Assembly (NCBI GenBank): GCA_036925085.1
Contig: JAUPFP010000010.1
Span: forward strand, 679,501 to 743,500
Origin: Brachycybe producta
Lineage: Eukaryota > Arthropoda > Diplopoda > Playtdesmida > Andrognathidae
Reading direction: 5' to 3'
Length of the DNA stretch: 64,000 nt
Shown here one piece after another: positions 50,092 to 63,669 of this stretch. Position 1 is the stretch's first letter. Every line of letters starts with the position of its first letter. Below the pieces are notes generated by a model. The model worked only from the letters and a program-made list of their open reading frames with translations, was not told the origin of the DNA and searched no databases. The position numbers were made by a program, and so were the translations under genes.

Positions 50092-53000
50092 TCACTTTAG
50101 ACTTGCTTTCAACCTTGAAGAAGCCGATTCGTTTGGCATAGTTCCCAATCCCTAAAAAAAGAACCAACAAAAACAACTCAAACGTTTAGTCACACCTATT
50201 AAAATAAAACAACCATCTAAGGTGAAGAAGTTCTTTAACCTTTGTCCTCAAACCTCCCAAAATGCCCTGAATGTTACGCAAAGTGTTTGACGGAACGTTT
50301 TGACGAAGAACCCTGTCAAACTCTGAATTCGAAATCAACATGAAGAACATCTTCCTTCCATAATACCTGAAAAATAAAAGAGTTGAGCAATAATTTGGCT
50401 CGTTTATTTGGGATTTGATTCTCTCTCAATGTAAGATACCTTGTGAGCGGAGAACCGTCCATGACGAAAAGGGCAGCAGTTGGAAGGATCCGATCCGTTA
50501 CATCCTTCGTGCCACTCAGAATTCGACTAGGTCCCAATTTCTCGCAGACAATGCATAAGAACTGAGCAGTCGTTTTTCTGACGGCCGCGTTACGATGCCT
50601 GTAATATATTAAGTTCATTCGTCTCTCTCTAAAACACTTGACTAATCTATCTTTCAGAAGCAACACTTAAACGTGTTTCCGAAAACTATAAAAGTAAATG
50701 AAGTTTGATATCTTTTAAAATAAGCTTCTTATGGCAGTTTGAATATAAGCAGATTGGAATTCTTAAATCTTGGATCCATAAAAATTTTATTTTGAAAGAT
50801 TAGATCATTAAAATCCTTTTGAACGATCAATTTACTATTCTAGTTTCTAAAAACTCATTCAATTTATACTCAGGTATGAGAAACTGGTAACATAGAACCG
50901 AAATCGAAACTTACGTTGCACCACCCAAGATGAGAGCCAAACAAGCTTTCTGCGGAGTCACCGCTTCAACCATCTGAATCAACGCTTTTTCCACATCCTC
51001 CTTTATAAACACGTTACTTTCTCCAGATTTGTGAAGTAGTGTCTTGCAAATCATCTCCAGATCCTGTTACGAAACAGGAAAAACAATTGCTTAACTTGGT
51101 TTTAAAGCATACTTTTCATAAGTATGTCTTTTGGAAGCAAAATGAAGAGAAACTTGAAAGTGTTTTAGAAACGAGAAGGGGTAGATCACATTTTGACGTT
51201 GATATCTTTCAAAATAAGCTTGTTTATGTCAGTTTGTCTATAAAAAAAATTATTTTGAAAGACATCACCATGAAAATACTATTAACTTATCAAGTGATTC
51301 AGAAGCTACCGTTCTAGTTTCTAAAACTTCTTTAGTTGTTGCTCTTCATATCGAAAATCAGCTGTTCATAAAACATCTTAATATGAATGTAACCAATGAA
51401 TGAAACCGATCTCTTACGTTTTCCATGCTCTTTTTAGTGCATGCAAAAAGATCACCGAAACACTGAATGGCAGCTCTCGATACAGTAGATCTCAAATTCT
51501 TCACCTAAACAAAACACAACGACAACAACATGGTCAAATATAATTCCAATGCTTAATTTTTAAAAGCGAAATGACAATAATTATACTTCAGCAACGAGAG
51601 CGAGATTAACATTGTGCATGTCGCCACTGATAACGTTCGGTTCTTGTTTTGCTAGAGCAACGACGATCTTGATTCCTTCGCATTTTGCGTGCCAATCTTC
51701 GTTCTCTAGTTTTCTGTATGCCACCTTCAAAGCTTCATCTGGATTCCTCAACAAGTTCTGATCCACTTCGATCGAAGTCCTCGATTGGCTACTTCCTACC
51801 GACTTCATACTGCTGTTCAATCCAGAATCAACACCGAGGCCTTTTTTCTGACCAGATGGCACCGAATACCTAAAAGATCAAATGATTAAGATGTTTTATG
51901 AACAGCTGATTTTCGAACATCCGGTTATTCTGCGTTTCAGAAAAGGAAAACTAAAGAGTAATTGAAAGTGTGTTAGAAACTAGAAGAGTAGCTGAATCAC
52001 TTAAGCAGATTTTCATGTTGATATCTTTGAAATAAACTTTTTAGAGACCAAAAATTAGAAAATATCATGTTGCGTCATTTTCAAACTGACCTAAAAAGCT
52101 TATTTTAAAAAATCTTTAATATAAAAAATACCCTTACATGATTGAGGTTCCATTCGAGTTTTAAAGCACTTTCAAGTTGCTCTTAATTTTGCCCTCAAAA
52201 AACAGAATAGCAAGAAAATAAACTTTAAAACCACATTAGTTCAATCTCGATTACCTCGGCTTCCTTCGAGCTGCTGGACGTTTTTCTGGAGGCGTTTTCG
52301 TATTCATCTCTATAAAAAAAAAAAGAAAACAAATAATTTACGATTCGCACAATAATCGTATTAAACAAACGCCATAAAGAAAACAATGGCAAACCTTCTC
52401 CCTTGTTGTTATTCTCGAACCGTTTCGCTCCTTGGTCACTTGTGTTGTGTTTGCCTATCTTTCGTCTTTCGGCCTCTTGCGCTATCTCTAACTTCCGGTT
52501 CATCATCTTATTGAAGGTGGAGCGAGACAGAGACATTGAATGAGGATCCTGATGGTCACAAAACAAATGATTAATATGGATATATGAGATGACAACTAAG
52601 CGACCAAAAACATGTTACATCGTCGTCGTTGTCGTCAATGGAGTCACGATGAGCTACTCCTTTGCCCTGGACGGACGGCAAATGATGATTCTGTTCATTG
52701 GAATGTAGTCTGTGAGCAGGGACAGGTGGCGAACTGATGACACCGGATACGCCATTAGTATTGACACCCTGCGCCCACATTCCTGCCATTCAGTCATTTA
52801 CAAAAAATATAGACACAACAACTAAGAATGGCTTCACAAGAACCACTTTGTGACGCCACATAAAGTGGTCGTACTTAGCAAACCAGTGATTACAGAGTGG
52901 GCACTCACACGAGCCACCACACCACAGTGGACATGAGTAGCTGAATCCTGCCACAAGTGGCGACTACCGCCAGTTTGTCAGTGATGATCAATTTCATATC

Positions 53001-56000
53001 AGTAACTTATATACTGACAGCAGGTCATTGTTTTTAATGGTAGTTTGTGGAAATCACGCGGCGTCAACCACTTTGTGGCACCACAGAAAAGTCCGTGTGA
53101 AGCCAGCCTAAAACACGGCTAATTACTATTACCCATAATATATTTCTTTTTACCTTTTCCAACCACATCGAAACCATCTTCCTTTCCGATAGCATTTTCC
53201 AAAGGGCTGGAAAGTATCAAACAATCAGACTTCAGTCTACCATTAGACTTTGTTTTTGAGTGATTAGAATTGTCGAGTGGTTGTAAGACGGACACGGTCC
53301 CATTTCGAGCATGAGCACGAGAGGGATGGGACGAAAGTGCAATAGGCCTGATGCGACTAGAGTGGAACGCAACATTTTGCTGAGCGCGTATTTTACTAAA
53401 GTGTCACAAAACCAAAGCAAAACAAAATAAATAAAAAACTTGAATAAAAAAAAACAACAACCACCCAAATTAATTAATTAGCCATCATGCAGTTTATCAA
53501 CAACAAATGATAGAAACCATTGAAAAGACAAACGTGAAAATCCATAATAGATGCAATCTATTTTTTAGAAACAAAACGATTAAGGTGACTTTAAAGTGTA
53601 AACGAAACTAGAAACTGTTTTAGAAACCAGAGGCGTGCTAGCCATCGGGCAGCTCTAGCAAATGCCAGAAGAACCGGTATTAAATTGGGCCGTATTTATT
53701 TTTCAAAAAATATTTTCAATCCAGTATAAAATTAAAAAAATGGGTTATTTTTCTCCAATATAACTGTGACACAATAACAAATACCCGCCTACACAGTTAC
53801 TGTGTGTATGTGAAACAAGTGTTTTCAATATATTGAATCTGGGGTCAGAGGAAATAATTGATAATTTAGCTGAAACAAGTGCGCTACTACAAACCGTTCT
53901 TATTCCATAAAAAATCGTTTATAAAATAAATAATTCAAATGAATGACATTTGCTGTTGCAGATTTGTTTAAAGATGAGGTAAGAAAATGTGGGCCGGTAT
54001 ATCTTCAAAATGCTAGGGCCAAATTGTTTTCCCAGCACGCCTCTGTTAGAAACTAAAAAGGTAGATCAACCACTCAAGGGTATTTTCATGTTGATATATT
54101 GTTTAAAATACGGTTCTTTTAACGTCAGTTTGAAAATGAACCATCGAGTTTCTAAAACAAGTTTCTCTTAATTTTTCTCCAGTAATCAGAATTCGAAAAT
54201 CATTTAATGTTGCTTAAATGCAAAATAAGCTTATGTTCACTTTTAAAAATTATTGTTAAGCACACAAAAAAAGCAGAGAAATGGTTGATTGAGAATTGGC
54301 GTGTGTCATAATAAATGATGACAAAAAAAAAATCTTATATAAGACAAAACAAACAATGAATTATTACAAAATAAATCCGTGTTAAATTCGTTTCGAATGG
54401 AGAGAGGCTCACGTGAAAAATAATAGGAAGTTGCGAGATAAAAAAAAACAAAAATAGCGGAAGTGTAAGGTAAATAGTAAGGAAGGAAAAGAAGAAGAGA
54501 CAAAAAAAAAAGGTGGACGTTAGCACAGGTGCCGAGTTCATTTCAAACTGAACAACCCTCAAGTTCTACCTTTTACCCTCCCTTCCCCCCTTTACCCACC
54601 ACCTCCTCCTCCTCACCCAGACCATTCAACAAACAAAATAATCCCATGTATGCTCGACAAGTCTTTCTCTTTTTTTCACGAATAAAAAACATTGTCCACA
54701 ATACAACATCATCATCATTTCCATATCTTTAAAAACATTTGTATATTTGCTTATTTGTCTATATTTAATTGTGAACTCAACTGCTAAATTTTTTACGAAA
54801 AAAAAACAAAATATACATTTGATGGCGACACACAACATCACGACCCTCTAAGGACGACCCAACGTAATACAAAAAGCAAACTATACAAGATTTCTCAAAC
54901 GAGAAATCTTGCATAAGTTTGCAGCGTGCAGTACAGGGGACACTACTGTAGATGTCCGACATCAACAATATGAACATTAGTCGAAAGATGGGTGTGATAT
55001 CATCCCATTTCTCGGCTAAGACCTGACATTCATACTAACAAGTGCCTTATTCGGGAACACATCTTTAGAGACAAGCTGGGTACCAGCCCAGCTGTTTTTT
55101 TTTTGGCTATGGTATTTCCCAGTTGAGGAATATTGGTTTGGTGGGTGTGCCCATTGGGTATGAATGGCCTAGGGCCTAACGGTTGGAGCACCTGTCAAAT
55201 ATACTCACTAACATAGATGTCAAAACCTGTAATATTGTAAACCGATTACATTTCAATGAGCAAACTTAAGAACTATGGATTAAACAGTTTCGCGGTTGAT
55301 CCAACTCGTAGGTTTATATAAGTCGATTTTTGAAAGCTACGAACCATGGTAGTGGATATCATGAAGAGAGAAAAAAAAAACCGATTTCCGTTAAACTTCT
55401 AAGCGAATGCAACATCGAGTAGCCTACAGTTGTCAATTTCAAGGTCTAGGACATATTGAACAACAAATCGATCGATACTATTTTAACTTTTAACAATAAT
55501 CCATCCATACATTGTACACAAATGCTTCACAATTCGTTGGTACCCCCCCCCCCCCCAACAGCCAAATCGATATTGTCGTATTATTGACTGAGACGGCGAA
55601 TAGAAACTTTCAGGGTGATAAGCAAAAAAAAAATGCGACCAAGATCATATTTCATTTGTGACCATCGATATAAATTTTGAACATTTTCTAATACGATGAT
55701 ACTACTTAGCTTACAATTTCTCAACTTGGTCGCAATATGGTACTTTTGCTTTGTATTGGCTACAACTGTACGCAAAAAACAAACCACGAAAAACTTGCAA
55801 AGTCCGAGGGTCTCGTTTGCATTCTCGTTGAATATTAATTAAATAACTATGTTTCCAACACTAATTTCACAGGAACTATTAATCAGTAAATTAAATGGCT
55901 CTACAATCAACCCACAAATAACCTCAAGAAAACTTTACATAAGGTTAGCAAAAAACCTGTAAACCGTAAAAACCTGTAAACGTAAGTTTACGAATTGATT

Positions 56001-59000
56001 CCATTAAAAAGACTAAAAAATAATACATAAACGTAAACATGATCGTAATTGAGCAAAGAAGAGGAATAAAAAAAAACAGACGTGTGAAACACGTTTTAAG
56101 TCACATACCATGGTTTAATCACCTGCACAGGTGTTGAATTCGACGAAAAACACGTCCCCATATTAATTATGGAGAAAAAGAAAGTTTAACAGGAAAGAAA
56201 TGTATGCAAATAAATATTAATGTTGTTATCATTGGAGCAGAGAGCAAAAGAACGGAGGAACGAGTCCGAAGAGACACCTCCAGGTGGTCGTCGGTTGAAC
56301 ACATGGTGGCCACAAAATAACCATCAGGAAGGAGAAGGAAAAAACAAAAAAATAAAACAAAATATACACCGTATAGGAAAGAAAATAATGAATGAATTAT
56401 GCAGAGAAGTATTTCGAGGAGTAGAAGTTTAAAACAACCACAGTTTCTCTCGTAATATAACGAACCAATTCTGCTATTTTCAACTGCAAAAAAAAAAACA
56501 ACAACGAACACACGCGTACGACCGACACACTCACAAACTACACTGATCGCACGTTTAAAGATGTTAACATGAAAAACTTCAGATCATACAGCTGGTTTAT
56601 GATACACGCAATGAAAAAACAACAACAGAAGAAACTCGTGTGTTCATTCATTCATACATTCAGAAACGATGACGACCACCACCTCCTAACAAACTAAACT
56701 TCAACATAAAATACACATACGAGCATATCAAATGCCCTCCCATCTATTCCTATAACAAAAAAAAAAACACTCTTTAGCCGTTTAGAGCTCGTAACGTTTT
56801 CTTCTTGTTGTACTCAATATTATCTACATCAACAAACTGTAAGCTGAATCAACTTATTATGAAATCCCATTTATACGCGCACAAAACTAAGCAAAGAGAT
56901 TTTATATGACGCAAACTGTCCGTTGTCCAGAGGAACCATAAACCTATACTCGTACATGGTAACCAAAGTTTAATACTGTGGTGTCCATGACGACCCACCC
57001 ACCCTTATACACAACCTGTGTGTGCGTTGTATGTTTACTAGTGTTACTACTGTCTTACTATACCTTACCTATTTATATCTCGTCAAAAGTGTTGATCGCC
57101 TCATCTAAACTTCATTTTTTTTGGTTAAAATCTAAACGCAGTCGTAGCTTAAAAAAGAATGGAAATCAATAAATTTACTGTCAATTAATATTTTAAAAAA
57201 AACATGTAAATGAATTTAAAATCAATATGTAGAATGAATAATCGATAATTTCCAATAAACAGATAGGAATTCCTTAATTGTAAAGCCATAATAAAGGTTG
57301 AGAATTCAAAAAGGAATATCAACAGTCAAAACTGAACTTTATAAAAAGAAGCTCATAGCAAAAAAAGTAACTAGAAGATACTAATTGAAGCTCAACTTAT
57401 AAAAAAAGTAATTGTCAGAAATCAGAAATACTGAATGATAAAAAAACTATATATAAATGAGCGGACGGATGCTGATTATCAGATCAATATTCAGCAATAC
57501 TCATCGAAACTACTTCAAACTTTTATCATCATATCTCAATGTAGATATTAATATTAACTTCAGCCAATTTACTTGAGAATTTAATAAAACACTACATAAC
57601 AAGAAACTGAACGACATCCTTTTTTTTATGATCCTCTCCCAAACAAACAAACACACAAATGATGATTTTCATGACATGATCTATCGTGATTTTGGTAGCA
57701 TAAGGTATTAAAGCAAAAGTCCGTCTTTCTACTACCGATGAATAACAGGAAAAACCAGAAAACTGAGTGAAATTTAGGAAAAGTAGCTTCACACAAACGG
57801 AAACAAATACTCAAACAAAAACAAAAGTAGGCTTAGCCGAGCCCAATCGATGGAAACTACTTCTATAAATAATAATCAGAAATAGTGTGTGTCCCCCTTT
57901 AAAACTAAAAACATACGCAAATGTCACACAAAGCGCAATTTAAAACTACGTTTATCTATTCTACTACAACAGTGTGTTAAGCAAACATCTGCGTGTGTGT
58001 GTGTTGTGTGTGTGTAATATTCGAAGAAATGTAGGCCACTACAATTAATTATTCAACAATTGTCGTTATGTTTGTGTGTCTGTGTTCACAGTGGACATCG
58101 GATGGAGGTAGAATCCTACAGAGAGCTTTATGTATCAAGGGGCAAAAGCCACCCTTCACCCGCCCCTCGATTTATCTATGGCAATCAGAGTTCGAGAGAG
58201 AAAAACGACTCTTAAATTCAACCCCTCCTACCCACCACCTCCCAAACACATAATACACAGCAGTAACTGCCTAAAGAAAGAATAAACAATCAATCATTAT
58301 TGAGAAAACATTATGACACCTAATTTAAGGTCAATTTCTTAAGAAGTTAACATGTAAACTACGCATCTTATTAAAAATTCACTCACCCATTCAAGTCCTC
58401 GGATCGAGTTTTATGCCCGTCGTCGAGATCTTCGGCCGTCGTAGAAACGACATCCTCCACGATGGAATTATTACTCGGAACAACACTCGTAGAGCGATGG
58501 CGGCGACGATGACGATCGGAAACATTACTAACAGATAACCCCGTATCGGTTAAAGAGTCTGTGGAAGGTGCCTTCTTTGGTAAAACGGTCTCGTTCCAAT
58601 CGAGGTCTGGTCTCGAATCGATATCTGGAGAGGAAGACAGCGGAAATACTTTTCCGTTTCCGCCGTTTCGAGGCAAAGAATGAGATCGTCTCAAGTCCAG
58701 ACTATGTGGACGAAGCGACATGGAAGAAGATGGCGAAATGGGTCTCACCAAACTACCCACACCACTGTCCACCGAAGCTCTCGCACGAACGTAATCATCA
58801 TCAATTCTGGATTCCTACGAAGGTGGCCAATGTTTGAAATGTTTAAGAGGGCTACTTTGCGGAAAGCGTTTACAAGTCTGATTTGAAACTCGAAGATTAA
58901 ACGGACATATAAACACAATTTGTACAATGATATCTTTTAAAATAAAACATTTTATGGCAGCTCTAAAATGATCTAATTTTCAACTTTTTTCGGCTGAAAA

Positions 59001-62000
59001 AAAAATAAATAAAATTGGTGATCTGCTTTTAAAAAAATGTGATAAAAAGTTTATTTCTAAAGATATCCTCATGATTTCGTTTTCAACATCGGGATATGGA
59101 CTATTATTTAATGGAAATGAGTATAGAATTTTAAAATATGCCATTAATGAGTTTGGTCAGATTTCATGAAGTTTTGTCGGTGAGAATTAACATGAGAAAA
59201 AAAAATTTCAAAATGAAATTAAAAATAATTTCTAGTAATTGTGATAATGTTTCTGCATCTTCGTTTATCTTTTCAGAATTAAATAAAAATGAGTTTATTA
59301 AAAAAAAGGACCAAACATAAGTAGAGTTCAGTCAGATTTAAGCCATCAGAAGTGGTTTCAACGCCATCTAACGTCAAACTTCTAAAGTAGTTAGGCATAT
59401 GTAACCCAATTTAAAAATACATTCAATACTCGAATCGATAATAATTGTAACTCGCCTTGTTTCTGTGGTTGTTCGTGTAAGGACTCCTTTCTCGGCCGCT
59501 AACCCTCGACAATCTTCCGTCATTCGTTGCAGTCGGCAAACGACCGATGGAATCGACTTTTCCATGAGTAAGGTACTTTGGATGGCCGTTATCCGTGACC
59601 GAATCCACCGTCGTATATTCAGGAGACGATGCTTTCGGAGAGGTGTTTCTAGACACCAGTACTTGGTTACCGTTATCGACTGAAGAAATGCTCTTGGATA
59701 CGACAATTTTGGATCGTTTCCCACCAGAACTAGACCTGACCAGTGTCGGCCTCGTGTGAACGGGAGCATCTTGCAAACACACAAAAATAACTGGAAATTA
59801 ACTAAAAAAATAACGTCACTTTTAAAAATAAAGGTTATACCTGTGACAGGTCCAAGGACGTTCTTTCGAGGAGTGAGAGCCGGAAGAGTATTCTGTCCAG
59901 GCCAAGTGTTGGAGAGATTACTAGTAATACTTTTAACAGGAAGTGGGACGATGGTTGTGGACGTCAGAGACGTGTAATCACCATAATGATCACTTCGTAC
60001 AACAGAATCTGAAATCGGATGCAGCTTACTAGGAAGCAAATTGTGTCCAATCATAGCGGCCACTATAAATATACAATTTGAATAACGTTAAAACAAAAAG
60101 CTGCAAAAAAAACATGAGATTTTTTAATCCATACGAAAATTGGGTTCATTGTTTTTCGTACCTTTATCCATTGGACGATGTGCTGCTTTATCTGTAAAGT
60201 GCGAATTCTTTCCGGAATTAATGATTCTGTACGAGGCACCTAAAAACACATTACGAGAACATTACTTAAATAATTAATCTCCAAGTAAAAAAACAACCAC
60301 ACCAGGATTAAGATAAATATATAATAACTTCGTCATTTTTTTTTTCTAAACACGAATAAATGATGACCTAAATGGTAAAAAAAATATTAACGCAGACTCC
60401 GATATAATTACAAGCAGTCAACAAACGAGCATTTTGCATTTGTAATCACGGCAATGAATCACAGTTTCTCAAATTGCCAGAGCTACTGCACCTATTTTAT
60501 GAATGCTAATTTCTTCCATAAATTTGATTACGAACTGTCGTTAAGCGGGGGAGGGTTCGGTCGCAACCTCAATGTCAGCCACCAAATAAACACTAGTAAA
60601 AGCGAAAGGGGAATAGGACACAAGAGTTTAGAAACACGCAAACGTCATTAAAAAAAAGTCTGTAAAAAAACAGGACACAATTTGGCAGCACACTAAAAGG
60701 CATTGAACACATACGACGTTCTAATACGTAGTTTAGCAATCACTGCAATCATATGTACTTTGCAGGAAAGTTTGATTGCTTATTAAACAGTCAGTCATTC
60801 TCAAACACAATCACATACATAAAAATAACATGAACAAACACATGAACTCAATTTCGTGCATCAATTTAGCCATATTATAGAAAAAAAAGGATCATTGTAA
60901 AACTGTGTAAATGTAGTACTACTCTTAATGTCAAATACGAGCATATAGTGCTCAACTCATCAACTTTTGATTGGAAGTTTAGTGTAAATATAAATTTTAA
61001 ATTCTTGACTACAGTAATAATAACTTAAAGAGTAATTCTCTTCAGTCTCAAGAAATTTTAAAGAATTAAAAAGCCATCAAAAATGATAATTTCAACTACA
61101 ATTTTTATGTAAACAGAATGTCTGATGTTTCGATCACAACTGAATCGTCTTAAGAGTCAATTTAAAAAAAATTGAAAAATGAAAATATACATAAGTAGCA
61201 ACAACAGGTTAAATAATAGAATAGATTTAACAGGCTCTCAAGTTATATTGAAACGACAGCGAATCTGTTTACAGTTTACTGATTACAGTTGAAATTAAGC
61301 AAGTAGTACACTACATCGGGAACGAATCAGAATATTTTGATAATAAGCATTTCAATGGAGCCTCCCGCACACTAGCTTGGATGGGATTGGAAACGACACG
61401 TTGGCTGAACTACTCTGAAAAGCTTGTTAACAAAATATTTCGACTCGTTCTGTTTCATTGTAGTGTGCTACTTGCTTTAGAGTTTTCATAGTTTTTTTTT
61501 TAATTATTTCAAAATTTATTTTTAATTTATTTATTTCTAAAAAGATTATTTCATTTAAATGTAAAGTATAAGTGTTAAATCTGAATTGCACGCATATAAA
61601 TTAAAAATCTAGTCAAAAATCATCTGAGAATCCTTATTGATCCTCTTCAGTGGGCTTATTTAAGCCTCTATTTGAGACACTTGCACACATTCAGATTTGC
61701 AACGAAAAAAAAAATGAGATCTCAGCGAATCAAATAAGTTATCAACTTATCACAAAGTATACAACACACGTGTGACTTGGATGTATGTGTATACTATTCC
61801 GCTTTGCAAAATAAGATGAGTTTGTTTAGAGAAACAAGGGCAGAACCAATGTTGTTGATTGAGCCTCATTCATAGAAATAGGTAAACAGAACAGAATAAA
61901 TTACATGACTGTGTGACATACACTAAAACAGCGACGAATCTACGTTGGTTTTAACAGCAAGTAAAAACAGCAGCAGCAGCAAAGCATGAAGAAAATCTAA

Positions 62001-63669
62001 TTCAGGTCCTCGTAGAATTAAATATTCCATCATATACTCATATCATCTCTTGTTAATTATTCAAAAAGCTCGAATCAAGTGGCCCTCAGTAAAAAAATAA
62101 AAAATAAACCGAGAAACAACGCAGAGACCGTGTCAATTGTAGAGAAGCAAAACAGATTTAAGAGCTTGTTTGTCTGTCGCATTTTGAAAAATCCCCATGT
62201 CTCTTAATTCACACTATTTCTACAAATAGAAAAATACGAAAACCTCCGAACACGGCAAACGCAATTACGACTAAATGTTATTTCACGTACTGAGTCAAGC
62301 ACTTGAAACATTATATAATGCATCAAACGAAAGACCTCAATTTTGTATGCATTTGTAATTAGAATTTTCAATTTTGGCTAACGCAAAGTTAAAAGTGTCA
62401 CATAAAAAAAGGAAACAAATATGTTGCTATGACAACCGGAATAGACAGAACAATATAAAGCACAAAAAAAAGCTCAACAAACAACCAAACGCAATATAAT
62501 ATTACGTGCAAATTTCATTTCCACTTCGTTTCTTATTTAATTTTAACATAAGGCCGAGTACACCCGATCAATTCTGGCTTGTCCTTCTCGGCTTGTTAAT
62601 CCTTGCTGTCTCCCAAAATCGCCACAGACGACGATCAAACCTTTTGTGTCTATTTTTATTTGGTTTTCTTTTAAAATTTATGCGGACAGACGCTCTTTTT
62701 AACCACATTAGAACCTCGCTAATCAGAACCAAAACTTGCTTTAAATACAAGAATGTTAGGTTTAAGCAAGCTACTGACATTGGTAATAACACAAATGCGA
62801 TTAATTGTTTACTGTTGGTGTGACAACACCTACAGATTCTCTAAATTAACAAGAAACAATAAAAGTTCCGTCATTTGAGAAAGTTGTACTGGAATTCTAC
62901 TTAGTTATTTGACAAAATAAAATTCTTTTTCGTCTGAATGTCTTTCTTCTTTTTCCTCTTTTTGTGTTCTGAGATTATCGGAAATCACGGCCTAACGAGG
63001 TTCGGATTACCAAGGTTATATTGTAATTGCTCATTTTTCTAACTATTGAAAGATTATGATTTGAGAAAATGTGTATTTTCTCCAGCTTTAAGGCTTGTTC
63101 TTCCACGCGCAATTCATCATCCAATTTTTAAGCCAAAAAAAAAAAACTGAAACTAAAATCTGACTAAGTAGTTCAGCTGTCGACATTGAAGAGAAGAAAT
63201 TGAACAAAATCCACCACATCACACGATCAATTTTGGCTTTAAAAAGCCAGGATGGACAAGCTAGAATAGAATGTACGCTCGCATGTACCTCGCATAGCAA
63301 TAAGTATCGAAAATAGAAAAGAATCTCTACAAGTTGTTTCGAAACACACACGAAACCTACAAACCAATGTGGCGAATGAAACGAAACCAAATAAAATATC
63401 CAATAAATAAATTCAGGAAACTACGACAATACGAACAACATCCATAAGTCATAACTCCCAGTATAAACAATTAAAACTTTGATTTCAACCTCTTTTACGT
63501 GAATAAAAAGAAAAATTATAAATTATTTATATTTACCAAAATTATTTGAGAGAATTTTGTTCTGGTTTGTCATCATCGTGTTCTTCATAAAGACGTTGCT
63601 GCCATCGTTGACCACAGAATGATCAGCGTATCGAAGCTCGCCCTTAGACGAAGGCGTTAACGAAGATTT
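50092..63669 (-). CDS. TOGARAM: TOGARAM-like TOG-domain microtubule regulator, 3' part
   Basis: Fifteen exons in transcript order: 63537-63669, 60162-60239, 59841-60062, 59456-59769, 58387-58814, 53154-53206, 52619-52782, 52395-52548, 52255-52309, 51587-51869, 51418-51504, 50915-51063, 50440-50598, 50240-50366 and 50092-50151. All phases agree, giving about 821 residues. The first nine exons are a low-complexity Ser/Thr/Asn/basic linker. The rest form one TOG domain: LRNPDEALKVAYRKLENEDW, VKNLRSTVSRAAIQCFGDLF, VFIKEDVEKALIQMV, HRNAAVRKTTAQFL, LSGTKDVTDRILPTAA and RYYGRKMFFMLISNSEFD, then KGLGTMPNESA and a stop. Vertebrate TOGARAM1 controls ciliary microtubule growth; its match to this TOG is TOG3. 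The 5' half (TOG1-2) lies beyond the right edge. Confidence 0.88.
50630..50880. repeat. R1 palindromic repeat in TOGARAM intron
   Basis: It contains ATCTTTTAAAATAAGCTTCT, CATAAAAATTTTATTTTGAA and CTATTCTAGTTTCTAAAAAC in the usual order. Confidence 0.8.
51100..51380. repeat. R1 palindromic repeat in TOGARAM intron
   Basis: GTGTTTTAGAAACGAGAAGG, ATCTTTCAAAATAAGCTTG and ACCGTTCTAGTTTCTAAAAC mark a near-complete unit. The standard tail AAAATCAGCTGTTCATAAAA follows. Confidence 0.85.
51890..52215. repeat. R1 palindromic repeat in TOGARAM intron
   Basis: It starts AACAGCTGATTTTCGAACAT and includes GTGTTAGAAACTAGAAGAG and GATATCTTTGAAATAAACTT. It ends in TTAATTTTGCCCTCAAAA. Confidence 0.85.
52826..53108. 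mobile_element. MITE-like element with GGCTTCACA termini
   Basis: Terminal AATGGCTTCACA faces TGTGAAGCCAGCC, and both arms carry AACCACTTTGTG(A/G)C(G/A)CCAC in direct order plus several CCACxxxGTGG hairpin blocks. It lies in the TOGARAM intron between exons 53154-53206 and 52619-52782. No coding capacity. Confidence 0.6.
53207..58386 (-). other. long TOGARAM intron (5.2 kb)
   Basis: It holds an R1 copy split by a hAT MITE (about 53575-54210), a C run near 55543, a CT-rich tract near 54560-54620, (TG)n near 57990 and no recognised exon. Open frames in it are short and of low complexity. Confidence 0.55.
53638..54045. mobile_element. hAT-type MITE with perfect 8-bp target duplication
   Basis: The termini are CAGAGGCGTGCT and AGCACGCCTCTG. 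TTAGAAAC is duplicated at 53630-53637 and 54046-54053. 408 bp, AT-rich, non-coding. The duplicated word is part of the R1 consensus (TTTTAGAAACTAGAA), so the target was an R1 copy. Confidence 0.95.
58815..59455 (-). other. GC-AG intron of TOGARAM-like gene with R1 fragment
   Basis: The open frame ...NNHRNK is in phase 0 and the next exon starts GAA TCC AGA in phase 0. The matching donor is AAG|GCGAGT and the acceptor CTTCGTAG. The GT three bases on (GA|GTTACA) gives the wrong phase. R1 sequence occupies about 58840-59090. Confidence 0.7.
60240..63536 (-). other. TOGARAM intron (3.3 kb)
   Basis: AT-rich, with a short (CAG)n at about 61966-61982. No exon or clear repeat was identified. The frame near 62506-62823 on the plus strand has no recognisable domain. 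Confidence 0.5.

Noticed and set aside
59374-60063. A single 229-residue minus-strand gene
   Set aside because: It reads one TOGARAM exon (59841-60062) in frame, then runs through the intron and the next exon in the wrong frame.
62506-62823. Plus-strand 105-residue frame
   Set aside because: No domain, no splice signals of note, and it lies in a TOGARAM intron of ordinary composition.
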